Shown here one piece after another: positions 45,084 to 53,849 of a DNA stretch of 64,000 nt. How positions within the stretch are numbered: the stretch's first letter is position 1; each line of letters starts with the position of its first letter. The stretch is taken from positions 80,143,601-80,207,600 of the forward strand of contig NC_072894.1 of the NCBI RefSeq assembly GCF_027943255.1, given 5' to 3'. The stretch comes from Anastrepha obliqua (taxonomy: Eukaryota > Arthropoda > Insecta > Diptera > Tephritidae). The notes under the pieces were generated by a model. It ran no database searches. It saw nothing but the letters and a program-made list of their open reading frames with translations, and had not been told where the DNA came from. The position numbers were made by a program, and so were the translations under genes.

Positions 45084-45329
45084 TCAAAATATACTATATA
45101 AAATAAATTTAATTGTATGCATGTTTATAAGAGTTTCCGCAATAATACTCGAGAGCATAATTTTTGGCTGTTGATTTGGCACCGACGCTGGTGATCGTAC
45201 TCGTTCGGTTTTGAACTTGGCCGGCAAACGACGTTGAGCACCATTGGCCGCAATTAGTGTTGGTACATACAGTACTGGTACGTAATATTTATTCGTGGGG
45301 TTAAATTCAAATGTTCTCAAATTTTTCAT
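45084..45329 (-). CDS. Candidate small host ORF (81 codons), hypothetical
   Basis: The ATG at 45329 sits in an AACAACAATG context, a good fly start, and opens 81 codons. The first 60 or so codons are compositionally coding-like (mixed third positions, few A/T-only codons) against an AT-rich background: TFEFNPTNKYYVPVLYVP, LIAANGAQRRLPAKFKTERV, RSPASVPNQQP. The last 15 codons look like ordinary AT-rich DNA, so the true exon may end at a splice site before them; I could not fix a donor. There is no signal peptide or membrane segment. The arginine/lysine-rich centre suggests a basic protein. No family recognised. It could equally be chance. Confidence 0.35.
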   Translation of the reverse strand: MKNLRTFEFNPTNKYYVPVLYVPTLIAANGAQRRLPAKFKTERVRSPASVPNQQPKIMLSSIIAETLINMHTIKFILYSIF

Positions 45330-45778
45330 TGTTGTTTTTTGTTTTTTGATTTTTTGTGTCAAATAGGTGTAAGTACATTTCTAACGGAAATGCGCGCGCT
45401 CATAATACTTTATTAATTTCGCTGATTTTTCATGCATTATAATTTACGAGAACAAACTTATTATTATTATATAAGCACATACATATTTACATATAGTATG
45501 TATGCATGCCATAAATTATATATAGCGCACTTATTGAAAAGTTATTATCTATTATACTCAATAATATTTATAGGAATTGGCGCAATTATTGAAAAATTTT
45601 ATTATTTATAAAATTTGCTTATGCTAATCTTGATAGCGAAATATTTTTGTAGAACTTTGCTTTCGCCGTTTTCAATAGATGGCTGCAGTGGTAAGCGTTA
45701 GTCGAAATAGACAGTTGTAAATTACAGTTTGGTTGAAAAGTATTCGATGCAAAAATAAAGGAATGTGACTTTGTAATG
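45330..45778. other. Gap, nothing recognised
   Basis: AT-rich; if 45084-45329 is a real gene this would be its upstream region, but I see no core promoter that I can defend. Confidence 0.35.
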
Positions 45779-46530
45779 GGTGATCAAGTTGGAGGTACTT
45801 TTTCTGGTAAGAGTTTTTTGACAGATCACGCGTGACTGCTGTAAAATTAAAATATAATTTTTTTCAATATTCATCGACATTTCATCATGGAAAGATCTTA
45901 CAATTGTGTTACGAAAATCGACGCTCTGTGTTCAGTGCGCGCTCAGGCCAACTTATGGTGTACATAACCATTCAGCGTTGAGGCTCATTTTTGGCTTATG
46001 GCTACGTCAATAAGCAAAATTACTGTATTTAGGCTGAAAAGCAACACAAAGCCATTTAAGAACAGCCATTACATCCATTGAAAACAAACGTATGATGCGA
46101 CCTATGGGCTGAAGTAATCATCGGATCATATTTATTCAAAAACGACGCCGGCGCCAATGTAACAGTAAATGGCGAACGCTATCGTGCCAATGATGCCGAA
46201 AATTGAAGCCTGTGATCTCCACAACATTTGGTTCCAACAAGACGGCGCTAATTGTCATACAGCTTGTGAAACAATCGCAGTAAATCGCGTCGTTGTTTCG
46301 GTTAACAATTTATCTCTCGTCTCGGCCCAGTGGATTGGCAACAAAGATCGTATAATATCACACATGGATTCTTGTTTGTGGGTTGTGTAAAGTCTAAATG
46401 CTTTGTGGATAAACCAGCTTCGATTGAGGCAACGGAAGACAACATTACTAAAGTTATTCACGAAATACCCACCGAGTTCCTTCAGCGAGTCATTCAAAGT
46501 TGGTATTTATAGATGGCTGATTGATTAAGC
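45779..46530 (+). pseudogene. Mariner-superfamily transposase remnant (LWFQQDGA type)
   Basis: Starts near a GGGTGATCAAGTTGGAGGTA end-like sequence. Coding pieces include VTVNGERYRAN, HNIWFQQDGANCHTACETIA (second catalytic aspartate), a GPVDWPPRSYNITH-like segment in two frames where the third acidic residue should be, FVDKPASIEATEDNITKVIH and EIPTEFLQRVIQSW. The first half of the transposase is largely missing. Frameshifts at about 46280 and 46400. Same group as 32940-33440 but less decayed. Confidence 0.65.
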
Positions 46531-46744
46531 TCTGCTAAGTACTGTTTTATAACTTCATTCTAATCTTGATTCTACCTAAAATGCTTTCCACAAAATAATT
46601 GTTTGAAGTTTTTGCGGAGTTAGTAGTAGCTGGGAGCCAAATTTCGTGATTACAACGGGTGTTCAAATAATTCGTACTTTATTTCATTTAATTCAGTCAT
46701 CGTCAGAACGATTTTCTTGATGAAAAATGTTTCTGTTTTCTTCT

Positions 46745-47485
46745 GTATGCAGATATTCTCACGTTCTCACGCTCTCATCGAAATTTGGGTATCTTGGAGT
46801 GATACTTGACTCCAAACTCCATTGGAAGCTACACATTGAAAATCGAGTAAACAAGGCTGGTATAGCCTTCTACTCCTGCAAATCTATGTTCGGTAAAAAA
46901 TGGGGACTCAAGCCACAGGTCGTGTTGTGGATGTATAACGCAGTGGTTTTGCCAGTTTTAACGTATGGATGCCTGGTTTAGTGGAGAGCTCTTCGGAAGG
47001 GCTATAATATCACTAAACTACGGAGGGTGCAAAGGACTGTATGTATTGGCATCACCTGAATGTCCTTTTGCACTTACTTCCCATCGATGCTTACATTATT
47101 TCCATCGCAGCTCAAAGTGAACTCAGATCTATCAAGGGAATGGTAGCATTTTCAGGCAGTTAACACCGCATATCTCTCCATCCTAAAACTAGAGTTTGAG
47201 GGTCGTGCTAGGGCACTCTATAGGCAGGATTGGATCGAGAGGAAAACCTGCACCAAAGCTTGCACCTCTGTCTTCACTGACGGTTCTAAGATGGAGCAGG
47301 GGTTTTCTCTAAATCAGCCAATTTATCTATCAGCTGCTAGTGTTTTTCGAGCAGAAGTCTTTGCGATCCTACAGGCAAAATGCTTAGGAAACGCGGAAGC
47401 GAGGGAGATATTAACCTTTTCTCCGATAGTCAAGCCGCGTTCAAGGCTCCGACGCCACCAGAACGAAACTAGTAAACTCCCAATT
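46745..47485 (+). mobile_element. LINE-alpha copy, deleted and 3'-truncated
   Basis: Covers the RT thumb (SKFGYLGVILDSKLHWKLHI, NKAGIAFYSCKSMFGKKWGL, MYNAVVLPVLTYGCLV), the linker and the RNase H start (FEGRARALYRQDWIERKTC, FTDGSKMEQG, SVFRAEVFAILQAKCLGNAE, FSPIVKPRSRL). It stops within RNase H at about 47485 without the (CTAC)n tail. It reaches further upstream in ORF2 than the other LINE-alpha copies in the window. Frameshifts at about 46980 and 47300-47400. Confidence 0.75.
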
Positions 47486-48049
47486 TGGGTCGAACTTTTT
47501 AGTTTCTTTTCTATAACTCACTTAAATTAATTTTTTCATTTACATACCTATGTTCTGACTAAATAAATTTCTTAAGAGAAAAAATAGATATTATTAATAT
47601 ACAAATAAATAATAAATATTATTATAAATAAATAAAAATAAAGAAAAAACATAGCCATTTAGCTGATTTTTTCATGTAAAGGCCAAAAATGGTGATATTT
47701 TTAAATAGGGGGACATCAGAATTCGTTTTAGAGGTATGGTTCCTTCGGCAAAGTTTCTTATTTTGATCCCTAGAATACGATTTTCACAGAGCAATGAGCG
47801 ATTTTTAAATCGACCCGCCCTAATTTATACATTCTTTCACTCTGCTTTTTCTTTGATATCATCAGTGGTGGCCTGTCTTCTTATTTTAGAGCGCATTATA
47901 GAACATTTGGGGAATATAATATAACCCCTATACAGTTAGAATTTTCAAAAAATCGATTTTTTTTGTTAATGTACATATATTTAAGAATACACACAGAAAA
48001 TTTAATATCGTTCCGGTAAATATTTGCGAAGTTACACGCAAATTTGAAA
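47486..48049. other. AT-rich gap, nothing recognised
   Basis: Includes (ATAA)n-like simple sequence near 47600; may belong to the R5 repeat that follows. Confidence 0.4.
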
Positions 48050-48490
48050 AGGCGTTTCAGCCACACAGAAACTCAGTGTTTTTCAAACTTTAAATGCGTT
48101 TTTCTCCAAATGGTGTTTTTAAAGTCGGTGACCAACATTACACGAAAACGGCTAAGCCGATTAGTCTCAAATTTTAACAAGAGCTTCTTATTAAATATAT
48201 TTTTTAGTAATTAATCGAAGATTTTTTCTCACCGATAAATATTTTTTTATATTTACATAATTTAAGGCCGAAATTTAGGTCAAAAATCGATTTATTATTT
48301 TTTTTTTTGACAGGCCGCCATTTTGTCAAAAAAATTTATTTTGTTTACTCCTTCGATTAATTACTAGATTTAACATTACTTTAACGAAATCTGTTTGGTT
48401 TTTTAATTTTAGAAGATCCAGTTCCGAGATATAGTGGTCACCGCAAAACGTCCTTTTTGAGAGGAGCTCTCAGGGATCAGCTGTAGCCCC
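48050..48490 (+). repeat. Dispersed non-coding repeat R5, copy 2
   Basis: Blocks TGCGTTTTTCTCCAAATGGT, TTAAAGTCGGTGACCAACAT, CCGATTAGTCTCAAATTTTA and GTCACCGCAAAACGTCC occur in the same order as in 32290-32930. Confidence 0.55.
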
Positions 48491-49689
48491 TTTCCAAATA
48501 AATATTTTTACTAAAAATAAGTCTTAAAATTCAGTTAAAAGATAACAAATTATGTGCACAAATTGTTAGATCAATAAATTTAAAAGTTTTCTGAGAAAAA
48601 ATTCTGCAAAATTCGCTGTTTTTCGGCTTTCTAACTCATAACCCCTAAATAAACGTTTAGATTTTTCAGCAGATTTTTCATCTACATATATTCTCTTCTT
48701 ACTTTCACTTCGTCATTGAACGAATTATAAATATATTGTAGATAAATAATATATGAACTATGAACGCTAGGTTTGTTTTTGTTGTAGTCTGTAAGAAATC
48801 ATCTATTTCTATTATAGATTTACTAATAATAAATAAACAAATAAATTCTAGGTTCCCTTCAATTAAAATCCAATAGATTTATATTTTCCCTCAATGCATA
48901 TCCCAAAAGCACATTTAAACACATCAATTTAAGTGCTAAAAATTTTGAATCAACCATCAATCATTTTTGCCCTGAAATACAGGTAGAGAAAAGTTCCAAG
49001 TGGCTACGAAAATATTTCCTTAAATCCAATTGCTGTAGTAGAATTACGGTCACTGTACCAGGTGGTATATTAAACATAAATTTTTGTTAATAAAATTATG
49101 ATTGATGGTGATTCCTTATATTTAATTCTGCAAGAAAATCTACAATACTTGAATATGATTATGAAGAAGCGAATATTTTAAAATAGAGATTAGTTTCTAA
49201 TTTCTCTGAATTTCCTGAAGATTTTACAAGAAAATGCAAAATTATCATTTAAGTGGTTTTGTGAAGTGCCTGTCATGTCTATACAGATTTTATAACACGT
49301 CAAATCGCATGTTTCAAATCATATAATTCAAATATTCAGATGCACACATACACATACATATGTTTGCAATAAACTTTAAATGACGTGATGTCAATTGGAG
49401 AATTTCAATTGCAGATCAGGGGCTGGCATGAATGAAAATACAATAGTAAAATAAAATCAATTAATATAAATGAGCATATGTGCATATGTATGTACATACA
49501 CAGGCTAATAGTGAAGTGAAATATTCGCTTGCAAATGTACTTATTTACATATATTTATACGCATTCTTACGCTCGAATATGGCAGATAAAATAAATGAGG
49601 AACAAGTAAATATTTATAACTAAAAAAATCCATAAAATTGTAAAGCATTTCACGTGAGAATATTCAGAAGTCGTTTTAAAGGTATTGTA
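48491..49689. other. AT-rich gap, nothing recognised
   Basis: No supported features in about 1.2 kb. Confidence 0.4.
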
Positions 49690-49862
49690 CAAGGTGACGC
49701 AAAATTCATCATCCAATTTAGTTTTTGATTCACTTTTTTAGTGAGTAAAATAAATGATTTTTTGTGAGGGCAATATTTATTTTTATCTTAACGAGCTCCA
49801 TTGCTTGCTATTTGTAAAAAATATAAATCTTCCGATAGGATGATTAATTATGTGCCACCTTG
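49690..49862. mobile_element. MITE with 25-bp imperfect terminal inverted repeats
   Basis: The left end CAAGGTGACGCAAAATTCAT and the inverted right end CAAGGTGGCACATAATTAAT continue to CATCC on both. 173 bp with no coding capacity. The left half matches 21854-22010. The target duplication is unclear. Confidence 0.7.
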
Positions 49863-50132
49863 TGTTTAATTAACGATCCCCTATGACAACCACCGAGTAA
49901 TTTGGCTTAGGGCGCAACTTCTGATGGTGATGAATGGCGGTAATGGATCAAAAGGAAAAGAGCTCAATATAAAAACTAAAGCGATTTATTTTTTTTAATT
50001 CAAACATATTGCACATTAAAAAAAAACTTTGTTGTCACCTGCTGAATTATACATACACCCCGTTGCAAAATTATAGAATACAAGTTTTGACTATTAATTT
50101 TTTCATTTAAATTATTTTTTTATAAAAATATA

Positions 50133-51367
50133 TTGGGTTGGCAACTAAGTAATTGCGGTTTTCACTCATAAATAGCTTCAGCTGAATTTTTAGGTTTGCA
50201 GACGTAGTACAAATATAAAACATATTTTGTTATTTGATAGTTGGCAATTCAGCTGTCAATCAGTAAAAAAGTTTTTGGATCGGTTGCGTAGTTTTCGTTT
50301 GGCGTTCGTTGAAAAATGGAAAATCAAAGGGAACATTTTCGTCATGTTTTGCGCAAAGGGAAAACCGCATCGCAAGCTCATAAAAAATTATGTGCTGTTT
50401 ATGGTGATGAAGCCTTAAAAGAACGGCAGTGTCAAAATTGGTTTGCCAAATTTCGTTCTGGTGATTTTTCACTCAAAGATGAAAAACACTCTGGTGGTCC
50501 AGTTGATGATGCCCTAATCGATTCGGATCGTCACAGTACAACACGTGAGATTGCAGAGAACATTCATGTATCACATACATACATTGAAATTCACTTAAAA
50601 CAACTTGGCTATGTTCAAAAACTCGATACATGGGCTCCTCACGAACTGAAAGAAACGCCTTAACAGCTGCTAAATAAACGTAATGAATATGATCCATTTT
50701 TAAAACGACTGATAACTGGCGATGAAAAATGGGTTTTTTACAACAATATCAAACGGAAAAGATCGTGGGACAGGCCAGGTGAACCAACTCAAACAACATC
50801 AAAAATCAATATTCATCAAAAGAAGGTTTTGTTATCAGTTTGGTGGGATTAAAAAGAATTGTCTAATTTGAACTCTTACCATCCAACCGAACGATCAATT
50901 CTGATGTCTACATTGAACAACTAACGAAATTAAACAGTGCAGTTGAAGAAAAGCGGCCCGAATTGATAAATCGAAAAGGTATTGTATTCCATCATGACAA
51001 TACAAGGCCACACACATTTTTGGCCGCTCGGCAAAAATTATTGGAGCTTGGTTGGGATGTTTTGCCACACACGCTATATAGTCCTGATCTTGCACTATCT
51101 GATTACTTTTTGTTTCGATCTTTACAAAACTTCTTGAATGTTAAACATTTCATTAATGATGATGATGTCAAATCGTACCTGATTCAGTTGTTTGCTAATT
51201 AAAAATCAGAAGTTTTATGAATGTGGGATTATGATGCTGCCTGAAAGTTGGCAAAAGGTCATTGATCAAAATGGGCAATATATTAAAGGATAAAATTATT
51301 TGGTTCCATGAAAAAATTGTCTTTGATTTTCTAAAACAAATCCGCAATTACTTAGTTGCCAACCCAA
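50133..51367 (+). mobile_element. Irritans-type mariner, near full length
   Basis: Inverted ends TTGGGTTGGCAACTAAGTAA (continuing TTGCGG) are exact on both sides, with TA at 50131-50132 and 51368-51369. This end sequence is characteristic of irritans-subfamily mariners. 1235 bp. Confidence 0.9.
50316..51293 (+). pseudogene. Irritans-type mariner transposase, stops and frameshifts
   Basis: The ATG at 50316 (MENQREHFRHVLRKGKTASQ) begins a clean DNA-binding domain: YGDEALKERQCQNWFAKFRS, GGPVDDALIDSDRH, TREIAENIHVSHTYIEIHLK. A stop follows ELKETP. The catalytic pieces are LITGDEKWVFYNNIKRKRSW (first aspartate), then VLLSVWWD ending in a stop, then in other frames VFHHDNTRPHTFLAARQKLL (second) and YSPDLALSDYFLFRSLQNFL (third). 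The C-terminus (MMLPESWQKVIDQNGQYIKG) ends at 51293. All three DD34D positions survive, but the frame is broken at least three times. Confidence 0.85.
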
Positions 51368-51779
51368 TAGCTCTTTCTACAATAAAACCCAAACAACTCA
51401 AAGTCTACAAATTTGCGCAAAATTTAAAAAAAAAATCAAAATTTTTGTTCAGAATTTTGATTAAAAACATTCCACACAATTTTTGTAGAAAAAAACGCAA
51501 ACTTGAGGTGACTCCAAATTCACGCTGATCTTTCATAATTTCTTCAACCCTTCTCGGTGTTGCGCATTTTCTGCATATAACGAATGCACGACATTTACTT
51601 TTTATACGGAGCGCTTTTATAATTTCATACCGATCATATGGGTCGTAGATCTTTAGTTATTTCCGCCACAATTATTTGCCTGAATATTTTATATGCATTG
51701 CAAAAATCAAGGAGTAGTAGAAAAACGTAAACAATTCAATCATATAAATGCGCATGTGTTTAGTAGTTACGCGCGTATA

Positions 51780-52405
51780 AGTTATTTTGTTTTTCAGCTT
51801 TCTTCTATGGAAGTTATATAGTGGTTCAGCTTTCTTCTATGGAGCAGTGATGAGTTCTTTATTACACAATGGTTATATTGTGGTTCAGCTTTCCTCTATG
51901 GAAGTTATATAGTGGTTCAGCTTTCTTCTATGGAAGTTATATAGTGGTTCAGCTTTCTTCTATGGAGCAGTGATGAGTTCTTTATTACACAATGGTTATA
52001 TTGTGGTTCAGCTTTCCTCTATGGAAGTTATATAGTGGTTCAGCTTTCTTCTATGGAGCAGTGATGAGTTCTTTATTACGCCATTGTCTTGGCAAAACTG
52101 ATTATAAGTAAGTAGAGTATAAAAGACTAAAGCTAAGTACATAAACACAAAACATGGATCTAAACTTAAATACATAATAAATATATAAAGATTATGCCAT
52201 GGGTTTGTGTGTGGTCAGTAAGACCGACTCAGCACATTTCGGTCAGAACTCCAACGCTTGCGACATAACGGAAACGACTGGCCGTTGCTTTGACCCACAT
52301 TACTTTGTTTATGTTGCATATGTGGTCGGGTTCAACGACATTGTTTGCGCGCGGGTCGCTCGGTGACTTCATTGCGAGGGAAGTTCGATGACTTGGCTGT
52401 TAACT
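51780..52405 (-). repeat. 3' LTR of the errantivirus
   Basis: 626 bp, ends AGTTATTTTG and CTGTTAACT. Contains seven tandem units beginning CAGCTTTC(T/C)TCTATGGA, of two alternating lengths (32 and 59 bp), from about 51796 to 52085. An AATAAAG poly(A)-type signal can be read on the minus strand within the repeat unit. A TATAAAAG motif at 52118-52125 lies on the plus strand, antisense to the element. The env stop codon falls 35 bp inside this LTR. Confidence 0.9.
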
Positions 52406-53349
52406 AGCCCCCCTTTAAGATTGTTGCCGTCCTCGGTGACACTTAACTCCTTTACCATTTCTTGCAATTTGATGGAAGATCTTCTCCGGTACCAACATTG
52501 ATAGATGATGCCAATACAGCCAAAGGCAAGGCTGAGTGTTACACCAACCATGAACCAGACTCTGGGAGTCCCTCCGGAAAACATATCGTCTCTTAACTTC
52601 TGAATTATATGCAGATTGTGCTCATTCATCCTTTGTAACATTGGTAGGCTGAGCACTTGGTCGTGTCCTGTAATATTCAGCAATGGTGACGCCACGATGC
52701 CTGGACTCTTGTTTACAACACCATTGTAGTTAATGTATGTGGTCTCGTTTATAGTCGCAATACGTTCAAATGTGATGAGATGCGTGCCTTCAATTGTCAT
52801 CACTGGGCCGTCATCTACTCTTACTCTTGCTGATACTTCGTTGACAACGATTATTCCTTCGTCTAATAGGGTAATCGGTTCCAAGTGGCTTGGCTGTGTG
52901 TGGCATAACGCTGAGCCTCCGGAATGTAGTCCGCTGGCGCATGTGTCGTAAGCAGATTTCTTGCAGAACGTCGCAAAGTTGGTTGTAGCGCATTCTGTCA
53001 CAGCTAGGACTCCATCGTCGCATTCAGCTACTATGTTATCATGTACTTGCAGAATGGTGTTATTGTGGGCAACAGGATATATCATAACTTTCTTACAAAT
53101 AGTCTTAACATTAGGATATTCAATTATTATGTGGATTACTCTATTTGATTGAAATATTTTTATATTTGATACTGCCATTAAACTAACTATTGGGACCTCT
53201 GCGAGCTGTTCGGTAAAAATTGATTTTAAATCTTCGTGGTCGAGAATTGCGGGGTTTATGATGTTAGATTTGGCGAGCGTTATAGTGAGCATAAGGTTTT
53301 GGATTTCAGTGGTTAACATTCTATTTCGTGCAAGTAAAGTTTCATACAA
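52369..53349 (-). pseudogene. env: Errantivirus env, transmembrane-subunit part
   Basis: Envelope glycoprotein region of about 326 codons. It lies downstream of a short env segment (53361-53729) in a different frame, and the two are separated by a frame break at an A-run around 53375. The segment is cysteine-rich (VLAVTECATTNFATFCKKSA, TCASGLHSGGSALCH), contains N-glycosylation sites (NET, NIT) and has one C-terminal membrane anchor (VWFMVGVTLSLAFGCIGIIY) with a basic cytoplasmic start (RRRSS), as in insect errantivirus Env. The nominal first codon is TTG, so this part has no start of its own. It ends inside the LTR. Not functional as it stands. Confidence 0.8.
52406..52418 (-). other. Polypurine tract of the errantivirus
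   Basis: On the minus strand AAAGGGGGGCT immediately precedes the 3' LTR, the expected plus-strand primer site of LTR retroelements. Confidence 0.8.
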
Positions 53350-53360
53350 ATGAGGAGAGT

Positions 53361-53729
53361 CTACGAACTCGCCTTTTTTTCTTTAATTAATTTATTTACT
53401 GCATCAGTTAAAAGGTTAATTTGTTTCTGTGCTTCAGTGATTACTATTACTTGTCTGTTGTTTGATTCTATGAGCTCGGCTTCGGTAAGTTTAATCTTTT
53501 CTAAGTCTGATGCATCAGGCGTACCTGCAACGATTTTTAAAGCTGTTCCTAGAAAGTCTAAACTTCTGGCCATTCTATGGTGTATCGTTAAGCTAGATAA
53601 AATATTCTGAATATGGTCGATATCTACATCTAACAATTTTCGCATGTGTGACTGAGGGAAAAGTTTTGATAATTTAATTGTATCATCTATAATGCTCACG
53701 AAATTAGATAAATTTGTAGAATGTCTCAC
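53361..53729 (-). pseudogene. env: Errantivirus env, surface part and fusion-proximal segment
   Basis: Open segment of 122 codons, starting at a GTG and entered in frame from upstream codons back to a stop near 53763. It includes HHRMARSLDFLGTALKIVAG, a basic cleavage-like site followed by a hydrophobic stretch as at the errantivirus SU/TM junction. A long heptad-like helix follows (LTEAELIESNNRQVIVITEA, QKQINLLTDAVNKLI). In errantiviruses env is expressed from a spliced RNA, so the true N-terminus and signal peptide would come from an upstream exon not identified here. Its frame stops at 53361-53363 because of the break at the nearby A-run. Confidence 0.75.
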
Positions 53730-53849
53730 GTAACTATGTTGTTCCCATACAAAAACGTTTCCGTCCTATATCGGAATGTAGCTTGCGTGCGTGAGTTGTG
53801 GATAAGAGTATGAGGGTCACTCCGATGAACTTGTATGAAATCTTATGCG

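Noticed and set aside
50055..50085. CCCCGTTGCAAAATTATAGA as a Tc1 terminal repeat
   Set aside because: It resembles Tc1 ends, but no inverted partner or transposase was found nearby.
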